A DNA stretch of 64,000 nucleotides, taken from contig JABFGB010000016.1 in assembly GCA_013112715.1 (NCBI GenBank), positions 1-64,000 on the forward strand, in the 5' to 3' direction. The notes beneath the pieces are model-generated. The model worked only from the letters and a program-made list of their open reading frames with translations. It did not search any database and was not told the origin of the DNA. Numbering within the stretch: position 1 is the stretch's first letter; each line of letters opens with the position of its first letter. This DNA comes from Chloroflexota bacterium. Its GTDB lineage: Bacteria; Chloroflexota; Anaerolineae; Aggregatilineales; J027. Of this stretch, positions 51,133-59,130 are shown piece after piece. The translations under genes were made by a program, and so were the position numbers.

Positions 51133-53262
51133 ATGGAAAATCTTAGCACTATTGAAGTTCAGCCCGACTTCAATCATCCTTCTTTATACATCAATCGGGA
51201 ACTAAGCTGGCTCGAATTTAACCGCCGTGTGTTGGAAGAAGCCATGGATCCAACCCTGCCACTCTTGGAGCGAGTCAAGTTTCTAGCCATCTTTTCCAAT
51301 AACCTCGATGAATTCTACATGATTCGCGTGGCCGGACTGCGCCAACAAGTTTTGGCAGGCATCAGTGAGACCCCCGCTGACGGTATGACCCCATTAGAGC
51401 AGATGCTCGCTATCCGCAATATCGTGGTCGAGACCCAAGCCATAGAGCGTCAATGCTGGAAAAATGAGATTATGCCTGCATTGGCCCAATATAATATACA
51501 GATTATCACCCCGGATGAGCTTACCCGCGACCAACGCGCTGCGGTGCGCGACTATTTCCGCCAAGAGATTTTTCCGGTGTTAACCCCCCTAGCGGTTGAC
51601 CCCGGTCGGCCTTTCCCACATATTTCCAATCTCAGTCTGAACTTAGCAGTCGTCTTGCGGGATGACCAAGGTAATTCGCGCTTTGCCCGCCTCAAAATTC
51701 CCATCAGCAGCAATCTCCGGCGCTTTATTTCCGTTGCCGAAGTCATGACCCACTACGATGACCAGCCTTATCCAAATCAATACACCTATCTATTTTTAGA
51801 TGATATTGTCCAAGCTAATCTCGATTTGCTCTTCCCCGGTATGACCATTGAGCAGGTGCATCCGTTCCGTGTCATCCGGGATGCCGATTTGGAAATCGCT
51901 GAAGACGAAGCCCCGGACTTGCTGGAAACCATTGAGCGCGGCATTCGGCAGCGGCGTTTTGGTGAGGTGATTTTGCTGATGGTTACCCCTACCATGCCCC
52001 AAAGTATGCGGCGGGTATTGATGGAGCATTTGGATTTAGGGCCAGCCGACGTATATGAGGTTGAAGGGCCATTGGGCATGGCGGATTTTTTCCAACTGAC
52101 CGATATTGACCTACCCGACCTTAAATATCCCAATTTTGTGCCCGCCTATCACCCAGCCTTCGAAAGCGAATTGGGCGTTTTTGAGGAAATCCGCCGCAGA
52201 GATATTTTGCTGCATCACCCCTATGATTCTTTTACACCCTTTGTGGATTTAATTAAACAGGCGGCCCACGATCCCGATGTGATGGCAATCAAGATTACCC
52301 TCTATCGCGTCGGCAGCAACTCCCCGATTGTACAAGCGCTCTTAGAGGCACGCGAGGCAGGTAAACAAGTGGCCGTCCTAGTCGAGCTTAAAGCCCGCTT
52401 TGACGAAGAAAACAATATCGTCTGGGCCAGACGACTGGAAGCGGAGGGTGTGCATGTAGTCTATGGCCTGGTTGGATTGAAAACCCATGCCAAAGTCGCT
52501 CTCATTATCCGCCGTGAACAAAACCGCCTGCGCCGTTATGTGCATATGAGCACGGGCAACTATAATGCCAGCACCGCCCGGATTTACACCGATTTGGGCT
52601 GGCTGACGAGCCGCGAAGATATTGCCGACGACGTAACCGAGTTATTTAATCGTTTAACCGGATATGCCCCCAAAGCGACCTATCACAAGTTGTTGGTTGC
52701 ACCTGAATATCTGCGTCCGCGTATGATCGCCATGATTGAGCGGGAAATCGCTCATGCCGGAGCCGGACGGCCTGCCCATATCGTTTTTAAGGTCAACAGC
52801 CTGACTGATCCCAGTATCATTCGTAAGTTGTACGAAGCCTCCTTTGCCGGGGTAAAAATTGACATTATCGCACGCGGCATCTGTTGTCTGCGTCCAAATC
52901 TGCCACAGGTCAGTGAAAACATTCATGTACGCAGTATTGTGGGGCGTTTTTTGGAACACAGCCGCATTTACTGGTTTACTAATGGCGGCCAAACCGAAGT
53001 TTATGTTGGCAGCGCAGATATGATGAACCGCAACCTTAGCCGCCGGGTTGAGACCGTATTCCCAGTGGAAGACAAAGAACTAAAAGGCGTGATTTGGGAT
53101 GAAATTTTGCAGATACAGTTAGCCGACAATATGCGGGCACGGGTGCTGCAAGCTGATGGCACATGGGTACGCCTGCATCCCGCAGAAGGTGAGTCAGCAC
53201 TCGATAGCCAACAGTGGGCAATGGAACGCAGCCGTCTACGTGCCGCGTGGGGCGAGGATTAA
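51133..53262 (+). CDS. ppk: polyphosphate kinase
   Basis: The 709-residue product (ATG 51133; TTG 51118 is an alternative) starts YINRELSWLEFNRRVLEEA and has the PPK1 landmarks ILLHHPYDSFTPFVDL, VELKARFDEENNIVWARRLE, GLKTHAKVALI (phospho-accepting His at about 451), HMSTGNYNAST and VRSIVGRFLEHSRIYWF (second His). It polymerises ATP gamma-phosphate into polyphosphate. It is a single gene with a hairpin after it. Confidence 0.97.
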   Translation: MENLSTIEVQPDFNHPSLYINRELSWLEFNRRVLEEAMDPTLPLLERVKFLAIFSNNLDEFYMIRVAGLRQQVLAGISETPADGMTPLEQMLAIRNIVVETQAIERQCWKNEIMPALAQYNIQIITPDELTRDQRAAVRDYFRQEIFPVLTPLAVDPGRPFPHISNLSLNLAVVLRDDQGNSRFARLKIPISSNLRRFISVAEVMTHYDDQPYPNQYTYLFLDDIVQANLDLLFPGMTIEQVHPFRVIRDADLEIAEDEAPDLLETIERGIRQRRFGEVILLMVTPTMPQSMRRVLMEHLDLGPADVYEVEGPLGMADFFQLTDIDLPDLKYPNFVPAYHPAFESELGVFEEIRRRDILLHHPYDSFTPFVDLIKQAAHDPDVMAIKITLYRVGSNSPIVQALLEAREAGKQVAVLVELKARFDEENNIVWARRLEAEGVHVVYGLVGLKTHAKVALIIRREQNRLRRYVHMSTGNYNASTARIYTDLGWLTSREDIADDVTELFNRLTGYAPKATYHKLLVAPEYLRPRMIAMIEREIAHAGAGRPAHIVFKVNSLTDPSIIRKLYEASFAGVKIDIIARGICCLRPNLPQVSENIHVRSIVGRFLEHSRIYWFTNGGQTEVYVGSADMMNRNLSRRVETVFPVEDKELKGVIWDEILQIQLADNMRARVLQADGTWVRLHPAEGESALDSQQWAMERSRLRAAWGED

Positions 53263-53265
53263 TCC

Positions 53266-53288
53266 AAAAGGGCGGTTCAGCGCCGCCC
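53266..53288. terminator. hairpin between ppk and the decarboxylase operon
   Basis: GGGCGG (53270-53275) pairs with CCGCCC (53283-53288); on the minus strand it is followed by TTTTGG, on the plus strand by a short T-run, so it may serve both convergent units. Confidence 0.6.
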
Positions 53289-53293
53289 CGTTT

Positions 53294-54421
53294 CTACAAA
53301 ACACCTGTGACCAGTGCTAACAAGATACCACCAGCCATCACACTGCCCAATTGACCAGCCGTGTTTGCGCCCATCGCGTGCATGAGGATGAAGTTTTCGT
53401 AATCTTCTTCCTGTGCAATCTGAGCCGCCAGCCGTCCCGCCATCGGGAAAGCACTAATCCCCGCCGCGCCGATGATGGGGTTAATCTTACCCCCCGTCAC
53501 CCGCGAAAGGGCTTTACCAAACAGCAGCCCGGCCACTGTATCCAGCACAAAGGCTAGTAGACCCAGCACCAAAATCAGCAGGGTGTCCACTTCAAGGAAT
53601 TTGGAGGCCACCATTGTCGAACCAATCGTGATCCCCAGAAACAGCGTGGCAATGTTAATCAATTCGTTTTGGGCGGCCTTGTTAAGCCGATCCACCACAT
53701 GGCTTTCGCGCAGCAGATTGCCCAGCATCAACATGCTAATCAAGGGTGTGGCATCCGGCACCAGCAGACCGACGACTACCGTTACGCACACCGGGAACAG
53801 CACCAATGCACGTGGCGAAACCGGGCGCGGTGTATATGTCATACGAATCCGACGCTCTTCAGAAGTGGTCAGTAAACGAATCAGCGGCGGTTGGATGATT
53901 GGGATCAGGCTCATATACGAATAGGCGGCGACCGCAATCGGGGCCAGTAAATTCGGCGCAAGTTTGGTTGCTACAAAAATCGAGGTCGGGCCATCAATCG
54001 CGCCAATAACGCCAATCGAAGCCGCTTCGTTAATCGAAAAACCCAAAAGCGTTGCCAGAATGAGCGTGCCAAAAATCCCAAACTGACCCGCCGCCCCCAA
54101 TAAGACCATGCGCGGCATTGCTAGGAGTGGACTGAAATCAATCATCGCCCCCACGCCGATAAAAATCAGCAGGGGAAACAACTCGGTTTTGATACCCGCG
54201 TCGTATAACACGCCGAACAATCCATCGGCCTCATTCATGCCAGTCAGGGGCATATTTGCCAAGACACAACCAAAGCCAATCGGCAGCAGCAGCACGGGTT
54301 CATATTCTTTGAGGACGGCCAGCGCAATCAAAATGCCTCCAACCGCCATCATCACGACATTGCCCGCCGTGAAATGGGTAATCCCTTTGCTTAGTTCGTC
54401 CCATAACTCGGCATAATTCAC
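53294..54421 (-). CDS. Na+-translocating decarboxylase beta subunit (OadB/MmdB-like)
   Basis: The 375-residue polytopic protein has LIFIGVGAMIDFSPLLAMPR (about 91-110) and GVIGAIDGPTSIFVATKLAP (about 138-157), which carries the conserved Asp of the carboxybiotin/Na+ site. Family proteins couple decarboxylation of carboxybiotin to Na+ export. It overlaps the biotin-carrier gene by 4 nt. Confidence 0.92.
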   Translation of the reverse strand: MNYAELWDELSKGITHFTAGNVVMMAVGGILIALAVLKEYEPVLLLPIGFGCVLANMPLTGMNEADGLFGVLYDAGIKTELFPLLIFIGVGAMIDFSPLLAMPRMVLLGAAGQFGIFGTLILATLLGFSINEAASIGVIGAIDGPTSIFVATKLAPNLLAPIAVAAYSYMSLIPIIQPPLIRLLTTSEERRIRMTYTPRPVSPRALVLFPVCVTVVVGLLVPDATPLISMLMLGNLLRESHVVDRLNKAAQNELINIATLFLGITIGSTMVASKFLEVDTLLILVLGLLAFVLDTVAGLLFGKALSRVTGGKINPIIGAAGISAFPMAGRLAAQIAQEEDYENFILMHAMGANTAGQLGSVMAGGILLALVTGVL

Positions 54422-54855
54422 AGAGCCACCTCCGTCCCAACCGTCATCAAGACATCGCTGTGTTTGATCTGTTGGCCGACACTCACTTTGATGTCCTCAA
54501 TGCGTCCGGCGCGGCTAGCCCGAATGACATTTTTCATCTTCATGGCTTCCAAGATACACACCTCTTGGCCCACGCTGATAACCTCACCCACCTTCACCGC
54601 AATCGAGACAATGACACCGGGAATCGGCGCAACAATCGCATTGGGATTACGTAGGGTTGAACTACTGCCATTAGAGGGAGTGGCATGCGGTTGAGGATTA
54701 ACGGGTTTAGGGGCAGGTCGGGCAATTTCCAACTCGACCATTTCCGGCAGTACCTCAAAACGCTCCCCATCTACCGTAACCAATACAGGTGAGGCGTGTA
54801 AATCTATAATTTCAACTTCATAGGTTTGGTCATTGACCGTCATTAGATACTTCAT
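54418..54855 (-). CDS. biotin carrier subunit of the decarboxylase
   Basis: The 145-residue product (ATG 54855 with GAGGGA upstream) has an N-terminal domain (1-55), a Pro/Ser-rich linker and a C-terminal biotinyl domain with the EAMKMKN motif (biotinylated Lys near 111). It shuttles CO2 from the carboxytransferase to the membrane beta subunit. It overlaps both neighbours by 4 nt. Confidence 0.93.
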   Translation of the reverse strand: MKYLMTVNDQTYEVEIIDLHASPVLVTVDGERFEVLPEMVELEIARPAPKPVNPQPHATPSNGSSSTLRNPNAIVAPIPGVIVSIAVKVGEVISVGQEVCILEAMKMKNVIRASRAGRIEDIKVSVGQQIKHSDVLMTVGTEVAL

Positions 54856-55187
54856 CGCGTCCCTCGGCGTCTTAATTGATTGGTGCGCATGACCGCCTGC
54901 CATGCGCTTACAATTGCAGTTGGCGGCATTGGGAATGGTTGAGGCTTTTGCTGATCGCGCTCATGGGCCAACGCGATGGCAACCGCCAGCGCAGCCACCC
55001 GGCGTTTTTGTGCATAGGCCTCGTCGGTTGCAGCATCACCCGTAGAGGGAACTTCGGTTATCTCATCTTTAGGCGTAGTTAGTCTGAGCAATAAGGACAT
55101 CAGTCCCCACAGAATCAGAATTCCCCCGAAGACTAGTCCCATACCAATCACAGTGATTTGCAGGGCCGTCGAAAGATTTTCAGCCAT
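54852..55187 (-). CDS. OadG-type small membrane subunit
   Basis: The 111-residue protein has one TM span (about 9-34, ITVIGMGLVFGGILILWGLM) and a soluble tail. The position, topology and length match the gamma/delta subunit of Na+-translocating decarboxylases, which assembles the complex. Confidence 0.8.
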   Translation of the reverse strand: MAENLSTALQITVIGMGLVFGGILILWGLMSLLLRLTTPKDEITEVPSTGDAATDEAYAQKRRVAALAVAIALAHERDQQKPQPFPMPPTAIVSAWQAVMRTNQLRRRGTR

Positions 55188-55205
55188 TGTGTAATTTCCC
55201 CTTTT

Positions 55206-56759
55206 CTAAACAGGCATATTGCCATGTTTGCGGGGCGGATTAGGAGCATATTTATCACGCAGAGCGGCGAGGGCGGCAATGATCTTGGGGCGCGTTTCGG
55301 ACGGTTCGATGACATCATCCACATAACCGGCCCCGGCTGCTTGATACGGGTTATTCCATTTGCGGCGATACTCATCCAAAAGGCGCTGACGTTCGGCGGC
55401 AGGGTCGGCAGCTTTTTCGATCTGGCCTTTATAAATAATCCCAACCGCCCCTTCTGGCCCCATCACTGCAACTTCGGCACTCGGCCACGCATAGGTGATG
55501 TCAGTGCCCAAATATTTGCTACTCATCACCACATAGGCCCCACCATAGGCTTTGCGGGTAATCACACAAATCTTGGGGACAGTCGCCTCGGAATAACCAT
55601 AGAGTAGTTTTGCGCCATGCCGGATAATGCCGCGATGCTCTTGATCCACCCCCGGCAAAAATCCGGGTGAATCCACAAAAGTCACAATTGGTACATTGAA
55701 ACAGTCACACATGCGTACAAAGCGGGTCATTTTGTCGGAGGCATCAATATCAATCACCCCAGCCATGCTGGTTGGTTCTTGCGCCACAATCCCAACGCTG
55801 TGTCCACCAATTCGGGCAAATCCGGTAATGGCATTTTGTCCCCAATGCGGTTGCAATTCGAGGAATGACCGTTCGTCCACAATCAGGTCAATAACCTCGT
55901 GCATGTGATAGGGGGTAGTAGAATCGAGCGGGACTATTTCATTTAAGCGGGGTTCCATCCGCAGTGGGTCATCTTGTGGTGGGAAATAGGGCGGATTTTC
56001 GACATTGTTGGAAGGCAGATAGCTCAAGACCCGGCGGCACATGGCGAGCGCTTCATTTTCAGATGGGGTTGCCAGATGCGCCACCCCGCTCACCGCCGTA
56101 TGGGTATAGGCACCACCCAACTGCTCTGCATCAATCACCTCGCCTGTGACCGTTTTGATGACTTCCGGTCCGGTCAGGAACATGAATGAGGTATTTTCGA
56201 CCATAATCAGAATATCAGTCAGTGCCGGGGAATAGGCTGCCCCACCCGCGCACGGCCCAAGCATCAAGCTAATTTGGGGAATGACACCTGAATATTGGGC
56301 ATTGCGACGAAAAATTTCGGCATATCCAGCAAGGCTACTGACCCCATCTTGGATGCGAGCGCCACCGGAATCAATCAGTCCGATGATAGGTACCCCGTTG
56401 CGTAGGGCCAAATCCATCACACGACAGATTTTATGGCTCTGCATTTCGCTGAGTGTGCCACCAAAAATCGTAAAATCTTGGGCATACACGTACACCGTGC
56501 GCCCCTCAATTTGACCGTAACCCGTGACCACACCCTCGCCCAGATATTTTTCTTCCTGTGATTGCGCTGGTTGGCCCTGATGGGTAATGAAAGGTTCAAG
56601 TTCATTAAATGTGCCCGGATCAAGCAGCAGGCTCAACCGTTCGCGGGCGGTCATTTTGCCTTTTTGATGCTGCTTCTCAATTCGCTGGACACCGCCACCT
56701 TGTCTAGATTTTTCGCGTAATGCACGAAGTTCAAGAATACGCGGATCATTCCGAGGCAT
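55206..56759 (-). CDS. acyl-CoA decarboxylase carboxyltransferase (alpha) subunit
   Basis: The 517-residue product (ATG 56759 with AAAGGA upstream) is an acyl-CoA carboxyltransferase of the PccB/MmdA type: GKMTARERLSLLLDPGTF (about 33-50), IGLIDSGGARIQDGVSSLAG (oxyanion region, about 117-136), GPCAGGAAYSPALTD, VDSPGFLPGVDQEHRGII (second oxyanion), and MGPEGAVGIIY. The CoA-type alpha subunit makes this methylmalonyl-CoA or glutaconyl-CoA decarboxylase and not oxaloacetate decarboxylase. First gene of the four-gene operon. Confidence 0.92.
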   Translation of the reverse strand: MPRNDPRILELRALREKSRQGGGVQRIEKQHQKGKMTARERLSLLLDPGTFNELEPFITHQGQPAQSQEEKYLGEGVVTGYGQIEGRTVYVYAQDFTIFGGTLSEMQSHKICRVMDLALRNGVPIIGLIDSGGARIQDGVSSLAGYAEIFRRNAQYSGVIPQISLMLGPCAGGAAYSPALTDILIMVENTSFMFLTGPEVIKTVTGEVIDAEQLGGAYTHTAVSGVAHLATPSENEALAMCRRVLSYLPSNNVENPPYFPPQDDPLRMEPRLNEIVPLDSTTPYHMHEVIDLIVDERSFLELQPHWGQNAITGFARIGGHSVGIVAQEPTSMAGVIDIDASDKMTRFVRMCDCFNVPIVTFVDSPGFLPGVDQEHRGIIRHGAKLLYGYSEATVPKICVITRKAYGGAYVVMSSKYLGTDITYAWPSAEVAVMGPEGAVGIIYKGQIEKAADPAAERQRLLDEYRRKWNNPYQAAGAGYVDDVIEPSETRPKIIAALAALRDKYAPNPPRKHGNMPV

Positions 56760-56872
56760 TAGAATTCCTTTGAGTGCTGATCTACAATTGTTTTCTATCC
56801 CCCATCTAATGTTTACCCAAGCTGGATTTCGCCTAACAGTACAAAAAGTCACTATCCCGCTAATCAAGTGGA

Positions 56873-57991
56873 CTATGATGCGAGGAGGGGTAGGTCAATG
56901 ATGACTTGTGTCCCTTTACCAAGCACGGATTTGATGTCGAGGTTGCCGCCATGTGCTTCAATAATGTTGATTGCCAATGGCAGGCCCAAACCGACTCCCT
57001 GTTGTTCTTGGGATTCGCGGTTGATTTGTTGGAATTTCTGCATGGCTTGACTGACTTGCTCAGGGGTCATGCCGCTACCCCGATCTGTGATACTAATCCA
57101 CCCACGTCCATTAGCCTTCCACTGGCTCACTTCGACAGTCCCATCCGGTGGCGAAAATATCATGGCGTTAGAAATCACTTCGGCCAGTGCATGTTCTAGG
57201 GCACGCTTATCACACATCACCCTAATCTGGTGGTCACGCTCGTCAAGGGCTACCGAAATATTGGGTTGGCGATAGGCAAATAGCCGCGCGCGATTGATCG
57301 CTAGGGTCATAATGTCGCTAATATGAATCGGAAAGCCGGATTCCAGAATATCCTGTTTGTTTAAGGCTCCCGCTTCGAGTTGGGTGAGGAAAACCATCTG
57401 ATCAGTTAGGCGATTCAGGCGGTTACTGCCTGCACTCATCGTATCCAATAACTCTTGAAGTTGGGACTCCGAAAGCTGGCCCATTTGCCGTGAGATGATT
57501 TGCAGCACCAAATTGATAGAAACCAGCGGCGTGCGGAGTTCGTGTGCAACCATTTGGGTGAGTTCTTTCTTCACCCGTTCAAGAGCGGTGCGCTGTTCAT
57601 CTAATGAGGCTTGCAACATCTGGCGGCGCCTAAGTTTCCCCGTAATTACCCGCAGCAAATGGTCGGTCTGGAACGGCTTGACAATATAATCATCCGCCCC
57701 CAAACCATACCCCATATCTTTATCGGCATCGCTGTCACGTGCCGTCAAAAAGATAAAGGGAATATCTACCCATGCTGAGTTACTACGTACCGCCGCATAA
57801 AACTCAAAACCATCCATATTCGGCATACTGACATCACTGATAATAAGGTCAGGCAAAGATTCGTTTCTCAGCCTATCCAATGCCTCCACCCCGTCAAACG
57901 CACAACTGACTTCATAGCCTTGCATAGTGAGTTCAATTTGAAGCTGATAAACCAAGTTCTGGTTATCTTCGGCGATGAGGATGCGTGCCAT
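56873..57991 (-). CDS. receiver-first hybrid histidine kinase
   Basis: The 372-residue protein has a receiver domain at the N-terminus (1-120: ILIAEDNQNL, phospho-Asp in LIISDVSMPNMDG at about 54, Lys in DYIVKPFQT), a coiled linker, HisKA with MVAHELRTPLVSINLVL (His about 152) and HATPase_c (ISNAMIFSPP; GVGLGLPLAINII). It has no sensor domain or TM. It resembles the next upstream gene closely, so the two arose by duplication. Confidence 0.9.
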   Translation of the reverse strand: MARILIAEDNQNLVYQLQIELTMQGYEVSCAFDGVEALDRLRNESLPDLIISDVSMPNMDGFEFYAAVRSNSAWVDIPFIFLTARDSDADKDMGYGLGADDYIVKPFQTDHLLRVITGKLRRRQMLQASLDEQRTALERVKKELTQMVAHELRTPLVSINLVLQIISRQMGQLSESQLQELLDTMSAGSNRLNRLTDQMVFLTQLEAGALNKQDILESGFPIHISDIMTLAINRARLFAYRQPNISVALDERDHQIRVMCDKRALEHALAEVISNAMIFSPPDGTVEVSQWKANGRGWISITDRGSGMTPEQVSQAMQKFQQINRESQEQQGVGLGLPLAINIIEAHGGNLDIKSVLGKGTQVIIDLPLLAS

Positions 57992-58015
57992 AAAATTTGT
58001 CGTGTGCCTTATCTG

Positions 58016-59125
58016 CTATTTAGCGAGCGGGAGTTGGACGACCAGCATCGTCCCTTTATTGAGTTCACTGTATAACTTGCAATCACCACCATGCAGTCGG
58101 ACACCTTCACGGATGAGGGTTAATCCTAAGCCCATGCCTTGCTGCTCATGGGTGCGGCGATCCGATTGTACAAAGGGTTCCCAGACCTTTTCAATATCAT
58201 GAGCAGCAATCCCACTACCATAATCGGCCAGTTCAATCGTCACCTGATTTCCCTCAACCTGAAGGGTAAGGTCAACAGGTGAATTGTCTTGAGAAAAACG
58301 CAACGCATTGTGGAAGGCTTCCATAAAAACCATCACCAACACATCACGTAGGCCATTCACCCATAACGCCGTATCATCTTGATTTTGATACAACACAACC
58401 CGGTCGGTTAGCATATCAAAATTTAGAACCTCACGCGCCGTCTGCAAAATCTCCCGCAGGTCGTGAGGCCGTGCCATAGTATCAAAGGTCTGCTGAAGAT
58501 GCCCGCTGTTAAATTGAACTAGCCATAACACCTCATTGACCAAACGGTTTAAGCGCCGTGCCCCCGACTGAATGAGTTCAAGGGCCTGTTTGGAAATATT
58601 ACCTTCATCCAGCGCAAAATCATCTGCCAAAAGTTCGGCCCCACCATAAATCGCGGTGAGCGGCGTCCGCAGTTCGTGCGAAATCATTGCCATTAACTGC
58701 TGCCGCACAACGTCCAATTTGCGTTCGCTGCTTGCCTTTAGCTGCTCAAAACGACGCTTCTTATTTTCAATCGCAATCACCAATTCTTCCGGCTTAAATG
58801 GTTTAATTAAATAATCATCTGCCCCTAGGCGCTTGCCATATAGAACATCTTTTTCGGAGGCCAGCGCCGTCAAAAAAATGAACGGGATCGCCTGCCAGTC
58901 CTCATTGGCTTGGACCCGCTCGAATAACTGATAGCCGTCCAAATTAGGCATCGCAATATCACTGACAATCACATCCGGCAGTCCGTTATTCTTTAAATCA
59001 TCCAACACCTTGAGAGCGGCCAGTCCATCGGGAGCGGTCAACACTTCATAGCCCCGCATTTCGAGTTCAAACGCGATACCCTCCAACAAGGGCCGGGTAT
59101 CTTCAACTATCATCACTTTGGTCAT
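58016..59125 (-). CDS. receiver-first hybrid histidine kinase (paralogue)
   Basis: The 369-residue product (ATG 59125 with GGAGGAG upstream) has the same layout: receiver (VMIVEDTRPL; VIVSDIAMPNLDG; DYLIKPFKPE), linker, HisKA (MISHELRTPLTAIYGGAELL, His about 158) and HATPase_c (GMGLGLTLIREGV). It starts 5 nt after the stop of the PAS-GAF-PAS kinase and precedes its paralogue by 24 nt, so all three are likely one operon. Confidence 0.9.
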   Translation of the reverse strand: MTKVMIVEDTRPLLEGIAFELEMRGYEVLTAPDGLAALKVLDDLKNNGLPDVIVSDIAMPNLDGYQLFERVQANEDWQAIPFIFLTALASEKDVLYGKRLGADDYLIKPFKPEELVIAIENKKRRFEQLKASSERKLDVVRQQLMAMISHELRTPLTAIYGGAELLADDFALDEGNISKQALELIQSGARRLNRLVNEVLWLVQFNSGHLQQTFDTMARPHDLREILQTAREVLNFDMLTDRVVLYQNQDDTALWVNGLRDVLVMVFMEAFHNALRFSQDNSPVDLTLQVEGNQVTIELADYGSGIAAHDIEKVWEPFVQSDRRTHEQQGMGLGLTLIREGVRLHGGDCKLYSELNKGTMLVVQLPLAK

Positions 59126-59130
59126 ACTGG

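Noticed and set aside
53472-53924. 150-aa plus-strand frame
   Set aside because: It is antisense to the OadB-like gene, which is clearly coding.
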